Part shown: one piece after another, positions 19,050 to 26,548 of the stretch
Layout: each line of letters starts with the position of its first letter
Position numbering within the stretch: position 1 is the stretch's first letter
NCBI GenBank assembly: GCA_035570235.1
Contig: DATMML010000043.1
Span: 62,001 to 126,000, forward strand
Length of the DNA stretch: 64,000 nucleotides
Direction of reading: 5' to 3'
From: Vicinamibacteria bacterium
GTDB taxonomy: Bacteria > Acidobacteriota > Vicinamibacteria > Fen-336
Position numbers and translations under genes: made by a program
The notes under the pieces: model-generated
Databases searched by the model: none
Seen by the model: the letters and a program-made list of their open reading frames with translations, nothing else
Told to the model about the DNA's origin: nothing

Positions 19050-19253
19050 TTAATGCTTTTGATCGATCTCGACGGTCTCCTTGTTCCCGCTGCCGGAGAC
19101 CGCCACTATGAACCCGAGCCCGATCGCGATCACAATACCGATCGCCGTCCAGGCCGGCCCCACGCGTTCGATGACGCCCAGCTTCCACAGGGCGGCGACG
19201 AGCCCACCCAGGACGATGAAGTAACCCACCAGGTACATTTGCATCCACTTCAT
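19050..19253 (-). CDS. Small two-helix membrane protein
   Basis: A 67-residue protein. The ATG at 19253 is preceded by GGAGGA. Helix 1 is MYLVGYFIVLGGLVAALWKLGVI and helix 2 is AWTAIGIVIAIGLGFIVAV, followed by a short polar tail. It is not assigned to a named family. It is the first gene downstream of the minus-strand sigma-54 promoter at 19520-19535, with about 270 bp of leader. Confidence 0.72.
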   Translation of the reverse strand: MKWMQMYLVGYFIVLGGLVAALWKLGVIERVGPAWTAIGIVIAIGLGFIVAVSGSGNKETVEIDQKH

Positions 19254-19519
19254 GAGATCCTCCGTGCTCCATCCACAGAACGTGTCCTTAGCTTGATTCA
19301 ATGCCACGCGGTTCACGCCCCCGCGGGCGGAGCGGATCCTCGTCCAAGTCACCCGTCAGGAGCCATTCGTGGCCAAGCTGCAAGTGGATGAGCGCCTGAC
19401 AAGAGGCCGCAGAGACCGATTGCTCCTTTCGGCGCCTCTGCTGACCATGGCTACTCGAGACGCAAGGCCAAGCCTCTCCGGGCGAGCATTCCAGAGGGCG
19501 CTGTACGCGACTGGTCAAA

Positions 19520-19535
19520 AGCAACCCCCGTGCCA
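19520..19535 (-). promoter_or_regulatory. Sigma-54 promoter P1
   Basis: On the minus strand TGGCAC, GGGGG, TTGCT: a full match to the -24/-12 consensus with correct spacing. It faces the run 19253 to 17315 (small membrane protein, CsbD, DUF3309, Spy-like, aromatic protein). Confidence 0.82.
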
Positions 19536-19652
19536 CTCTGCCGCCTGCAGAGGGGGGTCCGCCTTGCGTGATACGCCTCTCCTAGATACGGGCTTCCTCG
19601 GCGCAGGAGGACGCCCCGTTGCCGAAGGCCGATCAACCCAATTGAGGAGAAC

Positions 19653-19668
19653 TATCTACAATCGGCCT
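19653..19668 (+). promoter_or_regulatory. Putative activator site A
   Basis: ACTATCTACAATCGGCC. It shares ATCTACAATC with sites B and D and lies about 120 bp upstream of P1 and about 90 bp upstream of P2, between the two. Likely an upstream activating sequence. Confidence 0.55.
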
Positions 19669-19755
19669 GAACCAGCCCTGTGCTCTCCGGCAATTCGCCT
19701 TCCTCGGAGAGCGAGATCCTCAGTCCTCACGCCGCCTCCAGGGCGCGCGTAAAGG

Positions 19756-19771
19756 TGGCGCTGATCTTGCT
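19756..19771 (+). promoter_or_regulatory. Sigma-54 promoter P2
   Basis: TGGCGC, TGATC, TTGCT: one mismatch to TGGCAC with the invariant GG and GC kept. It lies about 100 bp before the YtxH-type gene. Confidence 0.72.
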
Positions 19772-19872
19772 GGAGAGGACGGTATGCCGGCGAGTCCTCA
19801 GCCCGCCAAAGGCGCAGCGAGGAAGCCAGGCCGGCCCATCATACGAGCACGAACGTAACCCAAGGAGGTTTC

Positions 19873-20259
19873 ATGGCCGACCACAAGCCGGATTACACGT
19901 CACACGGCGCGTCATATTCCGCATTGACATTCTCGTTCCTCGCGGGCGGCATTGCGGGGGCAGCTGTTGCCTTGCTCCTCGCCCCACAGTCGGGCAAGGC
20001 GACCCGCGAGATCATGGGGCGCAAGCTGAATGACGCCACCGACTCAGCCCGCGAGCTGAAGGGTCGGATGGTCGACAAGCTGAACGATGCCGCAGACTCC
20101 GCGCGCGAATTCAAAGATCGAACCATCCGCCGGGGCCAGGAAATCGGTGAGGAGGCCACGAACCGTGTGGAGGGGGCAGCCTCCGCCCTCGCGGGCAAGG
20201 CTGGGCAAAGGGAGCGCGGGAAGAACGGCGACCTCAAGGCTGGCGATTCATCCGCCTAG
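19873..20259 (+). CDS. YtxH-domain stress protein
   Basis: A 128-residue protein with a strong AAGGAGG ribosome site. Residues 17-41 form a single membrane helix (LTFSFLAGGIAGAAVALLLAP) ending in APQSGKATREIMG, the YtxH motif (LLAPxSGxxTRxxL). The rest is two near-identical amphipathic helices (KLNDATDSARELKGRMV and KLNDAADSAREFKDRTI) and a charged tail, resembling LEA/apolipoprotein-like helices. Family members are general-stress proteins. It is monocistronic behind sigma-54 promoter P2. Confidence 0.87.
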   Translation: MADHKPDYTSHGASYSALTFSFLAGGIAGAAVALLLAPQSGKATREIMGRKLNDATDSARELKGRMVDKLNDAADSAREFKDRTIRRGQEIGEEATNRVEGAASALAGKAGQRERGKNGDLKAGDSSA

Positions 20260-20780
20260 GAATTTGTTCCTACTCTCGCTGAGAGCCACGGCTTCCTCTC
20301 GAAACCGTCGCTGAGCCTTGGTCCAGGCAAGGGCGCCGCGGACAGAAACGATGGCTGACTTGCAACAGCGTCAGGGGGCGCAGCAGTGTGCCTGCCAAGA
20401 CCCCACGGTGGCGACGGCGAGACCCGTGCCGGCACGAAGTCGCCCTTGGCGCCTAACGGAAGTCCACGCCATCGGCCAGGCCCCTGACGTCGGTCGCGAC
20501 CTCCCCGCAGAAGACCTGCCAGGCTCCCGAGTCGCGCTGCCCCGGACTCGGGCATGCCCGGCGCTGGGGTTGAATGGGGTTGTCCTCAGAAGGTATGGTG
20601 GTGCAGCCGGCAGAGTCGTAGAGCAACTGGAGGGGTGGATCAACACCAACCGCAACCAACTCTTGGCGCTCAAGCACCAGGCTGCTCCGTCTGGCGTAGC
20701 TGATGCCGAGACCACACCCCGAACCCCGAAGCTCCTGGGTGCGTCCGTGCGTGCCTGAGAAGACTGTCGGTCGCCTTAAC
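20260..20780. other. Intergenic region, no gene seen
   Basis: About 520 bp. Open frames exist on both strands but have no recognisable motif, signal peptide or ribosome site. No sigma-54 match. Confidence 0.4.
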
Positions 20781-21794
20781 ATGGCATCAAGGCCCCCATG
20801 CGGAGACGCGCGCCCTGCTCCCCTACCTCCATTGCGTGGTCCCCGAGGGTGGTCTCTGCTCTTTCTTGCCCTCCTTTTCGCATTTCCGGTGCTCTGCCGC
20901 GCTCAGACTAGCTCGCCGCGGCACGCCACGAATTCGGTATCTCTAGGTGAGGGGACAAACACTCCCTCTGTCGAATCGCTTTACCCGCCCATTACGGGTA
21001 TGGAGCGCGCTTCCTTCTCCGCTTCTCGCGAAACGCCGGAGCTCGACGCTGGCTTCCACCTTCTTTACGAACTGAAGCTCGTGGAAGCGCGAGGCTTGTT
21101 CGAGGCGTGGCTGCACTCCCATCCGGCAGATCCTCTCGGGAGCGCCTCGGAAGCGGCGAGCTACCTGTTTGAAGAGTGCTACCGGCAAGGCGTCTTGACT
21201 TCCGCGTATTTTCTTGACGACAAGCGTTTTCTAGGTGACATCCCCCTCAAACCGGACCCCGAGCTACGCGCGGCTTTCTTCGCCGCGGACAAGCAGGCCC
21301 AGGGCTTGGCCCGGCTGCGATTGAAGACAAACCCCGACGATACGAACGCCTTGTTCGCCATGAGTTTGAGTGCCGGCATGGAAGCCGACTATGCCAGCCT
21401 GATCGATAAGCGTCAGATTGAGAGCCTGAGAATGATCCGGGATGCTGATAAGTACGCCAAGAAGCTATTGGCAGTCGCCCCGGAAACTTCCGATGCCTAC
21501 CTCACCCTGGGGGCGGCGAATTACATCATCGGCAGCCTGCCGGCGCCCAAGCGATTCTTCCTCTTTTTCGCGGGAATCCACGGCGATAAGAGCGACGGCC
21601 TACAGCAGCTCGGGGTCGCCGCCGCGCACGGCCACTACCTCCGACCGTTTGCGAAAATCTTGCTGGCACTGGCAGCGCTGCGCGAGAAGAAGACGGAAGT
21701 GGCCCGCACTCAATTTGGGGAGCTCGTCGCAGAATTCCCGCAGAATCCGCTTTTCTCGAGTGAGCTAACCAAACTCAATGGTCAAGGGAGATGA
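20781..21794 (+). CDS. Secreted TPR-like repeat protein
   Basis: A 337-residue protein. A signal peptide follows a proline-rich start (WSLLFLALLFAFPVLCRAQ). The mature part is all-helical with TPR-like units: FHLLYELKLVEARGLFEAWL, AYLTLGAANYIIGSLP, and KILLALAALREKKTEVARTQF. Such periplasmic solenoids usually scaffold envelope complexes. The ATG at 20781 was chosen because an upstream in-frame start adds residues before the signal peptide. It is followed by a region of decayed genes. Confidence 0.7.
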   Translation: MASRPPCGDARPAPLPPLRGPRGWSLLFLALLFAFPVLCRAQTSSPRHATNSVSLGEGTNTPSVESLYPPITGMERASFSASRETPELDAGFHLLYELKLVEARGLFEAWLHSHPADPLGSASEAASYLFEECYRQGVLTSAYFLDDKRFLGDIPLKPDPELRAAFFAADKQAQGLARLRLKTNPDDTNALFAMSLSAGMEADYASLIDKRQIESLRMIRDADKYAKKLLAVAPETSDAYLTLGAANYIIGSLPAPKRFFLFFAGIHGDKSDGLQQLGVAAAHGHYLRPFAKILLALAALREKKTEVARTQFGELVAEFPQNPLFSSELTKLNGQGR

Positions 21795-22113
21795 CCTGTG
21801 CTAAGTCCCTCGTCAAGGCTCCTTGCTCTTTGCCCCGAGACAGCGGTGAATCTAGGTTCGTCTACGATTTCAGTGCCATGTGATGCCTAAAGTCGTTCTG
21901 CTGCCTTGTCCTGGTCCGACACTCTGGATCGAATTCGAGCAAGGGATGGCCATATTTCACGATTTGAGTACAAGAAAGCACCCCCAATCCATGGATTCTA
22001 CGACTTGGTACAGGCGACACCACCCGCGAGCGCGTCCGACGCCCGCCCTTGCCCCGTCTCCGGGGACCAGGCTGTCGGTGAGAGCGATCGTTTTTTGGTG
22101 GAGGCAGGGCGCC

Positions 22114-22245
22114 TCAGAACGCTTTGCCCTCCAGGCGGGCCAAGCGGAACGCGCGTCCTTCGGGGTCCTCCGCAAAGACGAAGCAGACGGCACGGTGGCA
22201 GAGCCCGCAGGCTCCGTCCTAGAAAAGCCGCACGGGGACTCTACT
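22114..22245 (-). pseudogene. Decayed DCC-family thiol-disulfide oxidoreductase
   Basis: The minus strand reads RVPVRLF, a TAG stop, DGACGLCHRAVCFVFAEDPEG, then RLARLEGKAF and a TGA. DCC/DUF393 proteins begin with LFYDGxCxLCxxxVxFV ... FAPLQGxxF, so the TAG sits where tyrosine is expected. A later stretch near 22000-22110 may continue in another frame (IALTDSLVP). With two stops and a shift this is a clear pseudogene. It lies right after an HTTM-like remnant, matching the common HTTM-DCC gene pairing. Confidence 0.75.
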
Positions 22246-22437
22246 TCAAGCGCGCCGGGGCAGGATCCTGCCGGGGTCGAACGCAGAGAGGTGCCACATC
22301 ACGACGTCGAGGCCAAAGACAGCGAAGTCGATAAGCCCAATGAGCAGGAGGTTCGGCGGTGGCCTGGCCGCTTGGACCAAAGAGCGGGCGCGGTGAAGTG
22401 GGGCCAACGACCTCAGCGTGACGGCTCCGACTCCCGG
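22246..22437 (-). pseudogene. Remnant of an HTTM-like membrane protein (C-terminal end)
   Basis: The minus strand is open for about 64 codons and ends PPPNLLLIGLIDFAVFGLDV, then VMWHLSAFDPGRILP and a stop at 22246. A final hydrophobic helix followed by HL..FDP..LP resembles the C-terminal end of HTTM (vitamin K-dependent carboxylase-like) proteins, which are often encoded just before DCC-family oxidoreductases. There is no start or earlier domain. Family assignment rests on the neighbour and a short match, so it is moderate. Confidence 0.5.
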
Positions 22438-22458
22438 TCAGAGAATTTCCCCATTCCT

Positions 22459-24297
22459 ATGCCAGCCCGTGGCGATTGGGCAACCGCACTCCTCTTGATT
22501 CTCCTCGCCGTTCCCTCTTTCGCGCAAGTGACGGTTCCCTCGCCAGCTTCACCGGGAGCGCCCGCGGCCCCCTCCTCGGAGCCTACCCCGCCGGCCGACT
22601 CCCGGGCCTTTCTCGATCAGATCGGCGGGTGCGTGGACAGCGGCAGGTTGAACGCCGAGATGAGCCTGCAGGCTGGCCGGGTCGAGGCGGCTCCCGGATG
22701 GGTGCTGCGGGTGACCGGAGCTCCAAAGCTAACGCTCGCCGCGGAGGCAGCCAGTGGTCGAGTCCGTCGCCTCGACATCGCGATCACCGAAGGCGCGCTC
22801 CTCCTCGATGGCAGGGGTCTGCGCCCCCATCTCTTCCTCGACAGCATTCGCTTCGAAGCAGGCAAGGGAATCACGGAGGCCCGTTTCCGCGGGCGCGGCA
22901 TCTGGAGACCGATCGTCTGGATCTTCAAGGGTCTCGCAAGGGCGGCGCTGCGGAAACTCGAACTCCGGACCGACATCCCATCGGTCATGCGTGGCGAAAT
23001 CCTGGAGTCTAAGACTGTGGCCGCGTCTACGGGAACCTTTCTCGACGTCGTCCGAGAGGTCAACATCCACGACTCCGAGTTCGTGGCGTTTGGCGGCCGC
23101 GCTCTGGGCTTCGGCGAGATCGTCCAGTTCCAAACTGCTTCACAACCAAAGACGGGCATGCCGCTGCGTGTCGCCCTCGACAGGGGCGTCTTCCAGCCGG
23201 GCCGAGGCGACCAACCGGCCCAGCTCGATATCGTGGGCCGGATCGACGGAGAGACTGAGAGTGGGTCCATCACCTTCGTTGGGGGCCGCAGCACTTTCTC
23301 GCATGGCGAGCTGAAGAAAGGCGCGTTCCATGTCCGCTCGGGAGAGGATGGAAAGCTCGAGACAACGATTTCCGCCGCTGCCTTCGCACTCGACCTGACA
23401 TCGGGACAGATGCGCTTGCCCGGGGGGCCGCGGGTTGACGTCGAGGCGCCTTCACGCTTCGCCATTCGAGATCTGGATGTACGGCCGGACGGCAAATACT
23501 CGGGGATCGTCGACGCGGAGCTGTTCGGGAAGACGGGTGCCATCGATCGGAGTGGAACCCTCGTCTCGGCGAGCGATGTGAAGCTGCGCACGCACGGGGC
23601 GGTAGTCGTAAACGGGCAGGCGACCGGTGACGTGGATCTCGAGTTCGGGTACCGCCTGGACTACGTGCTGGTCGTGCACTATCCCGTCGAGGAGATTGGC
23701 GACCGGAAGGTCCCCCTCGTCTTTCAGGGGCCCTTCGCGACAACGCTTCACCTCCAGAACGCAGGCAGCGGCGACGAAGGCATTGTTACCGGGGAATATC
23801 AGTTCAAGGTGCCGTGGCCCCCTATTGAGCTAGCCGCCTTGGAGGTTCTGACCGCCAAGTGGAGCGAGGACATTCCGGACGTCATCCGCAAGGTTGACTT
23901 TGTGATTGCGCCGCGCCGCTTCGGTCCGTGCGGCGGAAACTGCTTCTTGGTAAATGTGGACGTGACCGTCGAGAAGACGAAGGCTAAGGGCTTTCTCTTC
24001 CGCCAGATCTGCCACGCGGAGGGAAGAGCGGACCTTGTCGTCGATGAGCGGAGCCGCAGCTTCCTCCTCCGCAACGTGCGGATCGAGCCGCGCTGCGAGG
24101 GTTTCTTAAAGTGGGTGGCAAAGTTCGTCGCGCCGCTCCTGACGAAGACTTACACGGGCGTGACCCTCTTCCAAATGCCCGAAGACCTTCCCTTCACGAT
24201 CGAATCCGTCGGTAGCGGGGCGAACTGGCTCAGCATCGCCGGCAAGGTAAGCTGGACATCGAAGGCTGCAGAAGCTGCTTCGAAGCCTGCCCCGTAG
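22459..24297 (+). CDS. Large secreted protein of unknown function
   Basis: A 612-residue protein. The ATG at 22459 starts a signal peptide (GDWATALLLILLAVPSFAQ) followed by a proline-rich linker. The mature part is predominantly beta, with alternating short strands such as GWVLRVTGAPKLTLA, GALLLDGRGLRPHLFLDSIRF and VVVNGQATGDVDLEFGYRLDY. This is reminiscent of AsmA/TamB-like lipid-transfer or LPS-binding proteins, but I cannot name a family. Five cysteines are clustered late (FGPCGGNCF, RQICHAE, EPRCEGF). The open frame extends back to 21880, but that part lies over the decayed DCC/HTTM genes and is not believed to be coding. Confidence 0.65.
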   Translation: MPARGDWATALLLILLAVPSFAQVTVPSPASPGAPAAPSSEPTPPADSRAFLDQIGGCVDSGRLNAEMSLQAGRVEAAPGWVLRVTGAPKLTLAAEAASGRVRRLDIAITEGALLLDGRGLRPHLFLDSIRFEAGKGITEARFRGRGIWRPIVWIFKGLARAALRKLELRTDIPSVMRGEILESKTVAASTGTFLDVVREVNIHDSEFVAFGGRALGFGEIVQFQTASQPKTGMPLRVALDRGVFQPGRGDQPAQLDIVGRIDGETESGSITFVGGRSTFSHGELKKGAFHVRSGEDGKLETTISAAAFALDLTSGQMRLPGGPRVDVEAPSRFAIRDLDVRPDGKYSGIVDAELFGKTGAIDRSGTLVSASDVKLRTHGAVVVNGQATGDVDLEFGYRLDYVLVVHYPVEEIGDRKVPLVFQGPFATTLHLQNAGSGDEGIVTGEYQFKVPWPPIELAALEVLTAKWSEDIPDVIRKVDFVIAPRRFGPCGGNCFLVNVDVTVEKTKAKGFLFRQICHAEGRADLVVDERSRSFLLRNVRIEPRCEGFLKWVAKFVAPLLTKTYTGVTLFQMPEDLPFTIESVGSGANWLSIAGKVSWTSKAAEAASKPAP

Positions 24298-24603
24298 ACG
24301 GTCCAGCGATGCCGCTATGCCAGCAAAGAGGGCCCGAAGGGTCTCACTCGGTCCAGGCTTGATCCCACCATCTGCAACTCAGTCAACGAGTTAGCTGTTC
24401 CGCCCATCCGCTGAATTGCGGATTTGTCCATTCCGCAGTGATTGGCGCTCGGCTTCAACCGTCCTGTACCTCATGCGGACGGGATGCGCGTCGGCCGGCG
24501 TACGCCCACAGACCACGACCCCCCTCCTTTGCAACAGGTCCGGGCCTGATCCACGCCCGCCGCTTGTCCCGGTGAGGTAGCGGGACACGCTCCTATCGCG
24601 TGG

Positions 24604-24620
24604 CAATTTCTACAAAATAC
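24604..24620 (+). promoter_or_regulatory. Putative activator site F
   Basis: CAATTTCTACAAAATACAC, with TCTACAA at 24609-24615. It resembles site C (TCTACAAAATA) and lies about 155 bp upstream of sigma-54 promoter P3. Confidence 0.5.
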
Positions 24621-24764
24621 ACCCAACCGGCCGTCGCGAACGCTGTTCTCGGGCGGGGGGGGCGAAGGCGGGCGCACGTCCCATCTCGATCAACGCTCGG
24701 AACCATTTGCTCCCTCAGGTTTCCGCCCGTCCCTTAATCGAGACTACCCAAACAGCGAACGGAT

Positions 24765-24780
24765 TGGCATCCGCCTTGCT
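24765..24780 (+). promoter_or_regulatory. Sigma-54 promoter P3
   Basis: TGGCAT, CCGCC, TTGCT: matches -24/-12 with T for C at the last -24 base. It lies 180 bp before the DUF3494/IPTL-CTERM gene, on its strand. Confidence 0.75.
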
Positions 24781-24881
24781 CACGACCAAACGGTGCCGCA
24801 GCGCGCTCAATCCAAATCCATGCCTCTGACCCCGGATTTGGGTGTCGCCTTTCGCCTTTGCTGAAGCCGGGATAGCTTGAC

Positions 24882-24909
24882 AGACCCACTACATCCTGCA
24901 GTAGGGTCT
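24882..24909 (+). other. Leader hairpin
   Basis: AGACCCACTAC and GTAGGGTCT pair as a 9-bp stem with one bulged A and an 8-base loop, between P3 and the start codon. Possible mRNA stabiliser or regulatory hairpin. Confidence 0.35.
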
Positions 24910-24959
24910 GCTCGTCCCGGACTGGGTTCTAACTAACGACTCGGGATGGGAGAATCAAG

Positions 24960-25796
24960 ATGAAGAACCGGCTCTTGAGTTCCTTGGTGGCCGTGGGGTT
25001 CGGCGTGCTTCTTTATGGCCCTTCCCCGGCACTGGCTCAGGCATACTTGGGCACTGCTCAGCCCTTTGCGGTCCTGGGCGGGACAACGGTGACCTGCCTC
25101 GGAGCTGGGACCGCCATTACCGGAAGCATAGGTGTCAGCCCCGGCGCCGCGCCCACTGGCTTCCCGGTTCCGTGCGCCGGTGTCCCGATCATACCGCCTG
25201 CCTCTGATCCGGCTCAGCTTGCTCTCACCACGGCGTACAATACTTTAGCCGCGCTCCCCTGTGCCTCCACCGTGGGTCCCAATCTCGCTGGCCTCACGCT
25301 CACGCAAGGCGTCTACTGTGTTAACGCTGCCGCTTCCAATCTCACTGGAACACTCACTCTGAACGGCCAGGGCAATCCCAACGCAGTCTGGGTCTTTCGG
25401 ATGTCGAGCACGCTCATCACATCGTCCGGCTCGACCGTTGCCTTGATCAATGGCGCCAATGCTTGCGCCGTAGAGTGGCAGGTCAGCAGCTCCGCGACCA
25501 TCGGTTCCGGCACGACGTTCGTGGGAAACATCCTCGCCCTCACGAGCATCGCAATGGGTACCGGCGCAAACCTGACCGGTAGAACCTTGGCGCGAAATGG
25601 TGCGGTGACGCTGGATACCAACACCATCGGCTTCGGCGCCTGCGGCGCCGGAGGCGGCGTCGGCGGCGTGCCGCCTCCCTTCCCAGCGGGTGTCCCGACA
25701 CTGCCCCAGATCGGAGCATGGGCTCTCCTGGTGGTTCTTTTGGGTAGCGGTGCCTACCTACTCCGCCGGCGCACCCCCACCGAGGCGAGCAGATAG
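24960..25796 (+). CDS. Ice-binding-like (DUF3494) secreted protein with IPTL-type sorting signal
   Basis: A 278-residue protein: signal peptide (LLSSLVAVGFGVLLYGPSPALAQ), then a DUF3494 beta-solenoid (residues about 30-225). Recognisable blocks are FAVLGGTTVTC, GSIGVSPG, TQGVYCVNAA, TLNGQGNPNAVWVFRMSSTL, GSGTTFVGNILALTSI and TGRTLARNGAVTLD. The C-terminus has VPTLPQIGAWALLVVLLGSG and then RRR, a membrane-spanning sorting tail of the IPTL-CTERM class recognised by exosortase. DUF3494 proteins include antifreeze proteins, but many non-polar bacteria carry them as adhesins. The 3' end overlaps the convergent methyltransferase by 43 bp. It is preceded by sigma-54 promoter P3. Confidence 0.9.
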   Translation: MKNRLLSSLVAVGFGVLLYGPSPALAQAYLGTAQPFAVLGGTTVTCLGAGTAITGSIGVSPGAAPTGFPVPCAGVPIIPPASDPAQLALTTAYNTLAALPCASTVGPNLAGLTLTQGVYCVNAAASNLTGTLTLNGQGNPNAVWVFRMSSTLITSSGSTVALINGANACAVEWQVSSSATIGSGTTFVGNILALTSIAMGTGANLTGRTLARNGAVTLDTNTIGFGACGAGGGVGGVPPPFPAGVPTLPQIGAWALLVVLLGSGAYLLRRRTPTEASR

Positions 25797-26548
25797 CCGT
25801 GCCGCCGCACGGCCCGAACATGCCGATCGAGCCACACGAAGGGCTTGAGGAGGGCGGCGGTCAGGGGAGCGAGGCGCGGGCAGTAGGAGTGTAGGGCCAG
25901 GTCAGCCATCCGCAGCCAGCCCGGCACGAACAGGATCGCGGTCTCGGCGGCGACCTCGAAGCCGGCCGCCTCCAGCATCTGCCGGAGAGCGCGGCGCGAG
26001 AAGGACCGCTCGTACCCGTAGCCGTAGAGACCGAGCGCCTGCAGTACGGCGGCGAGGAGGGGCCGGAGGAAGGGATCCCACCGGTTTGGCACGCCCACCA
26101 CCGCGCGGCCGCCGGGCCGGAGCACGCGGTGGATCTCGCGCAGCGCCGTCTCGGGGTCACGGAAGTGCTCGATGGTGCCCATGGAGTAGACGGCATCGAA
26201 GCTGCCGTCGCGGAAGGGCAGGCGCCGCACATCGGCCACCAGGCCCCGGAGTCCCGAGTCAGAGAACGCCGCCTGGGCCTGGCGGACGATCGGCTCCGAG
26301 ATGTCGACCCCGAAGACCGCCGCCCCCTGCCCGTGCACCCATTGCAGGATGCGCGTGTTCTTGACCTCGTCCCACAGGTCGGTCTTGAGCACCGCGCACC
26401 GGCCAAGGTCGGGGACATGCTCGGAGAGCAGTCTCTTCTCGTTCTCGAAGTAGTAGACGGTGGACGCCGCGCCACCGAGGTCGGGAAAGTCCTCCCCCAC
26501 CTCCTGCCAGAAGCGGCGGTAGGCAGCGCTGAGGCTAGCGGGGACCAT
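25754..26548 (-). CDS. SAM-dependent methyltransferase associated with exosortase
   Basis: A 264-residue class I methyltransferase. The ATG at 26548 overlaps the exosortase stop by 14 bp, indicating translational coupling. A motif I-like segment is GAAVFGVDISEPIVRQAQ, and later blocks are LPFRDGSFDAVYSMGTIEHF and RVLRPGGRAVVGVPNRWDPF. The usual DxGxGxG glycine loop is replaced by DLWDEVKNTRILQWVHGQG, a form common in proteins that act on surface polysaccharide or lipid precursors. A longer in-frame start at 26623 lies inside the exosortase gene. A role in modifying exported or sorted products is inferred from the neighbour only. Confidence 0.72.
   Translation of the reverse strand: MVPASLSAAYRRFWQEVGEDFPDLGGAASTVYYFENEKRLLSEHVPDLGRCAVLKTDLWDEVKNTRILQWVHGQGAAVFGVDISEPIVRQAQAAFSDSGLRGLVADVRRLPFRDGSFDAVYSMGTIEHFRDPETALREIHRVLRPGGRAVVGVPNRWDPFLRPLLAAVLQALGLYGYGYERSFSRRALRQMLEAAGFEVAAETAILFVPGWLRMADLALHSYCPRLAPLTAALLKPFVWLDRHVRAVRRHGYLLASVGVRRRSR

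Larger units (their letters stand above)
19254..19872. promoter_or_regulatory. Divergent sigma-54 control region
   Basis: About 620 bp between the 67-residue membrane protein gene (minus) and the YtxH gene (plus). It holds a minus-strand sigma-54 promoter, a plus-strand sigma-54 promoter and a shared TCTACAA element between them. No coding sequence is convincing. Confidence 0.65.
24298..24959. promoter_or_regulatory. Control region of the IPTL-CTERM DUF3494 gene
   Basis: About 660 bp with no believable gene. It carries a TCTACAA element (24609), a sigma-54 promoter (24765-24780) and a hairpin near 24882-24909 in the leader. Confidence 0.55.

Noticed and set aside
20318-20758. 146-codon plus-strand frame between YtxH and the TPR gene
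   Set aside because: No motif, no ribosome site, and equally long frames exist on the opposite strand.
21880-22458. N-terminal extension of the secreted protein at 22459
   Set aside because: It lies over the decayed DCC/HTTM genes, has no conserved motif, and would bury the signal peptide.
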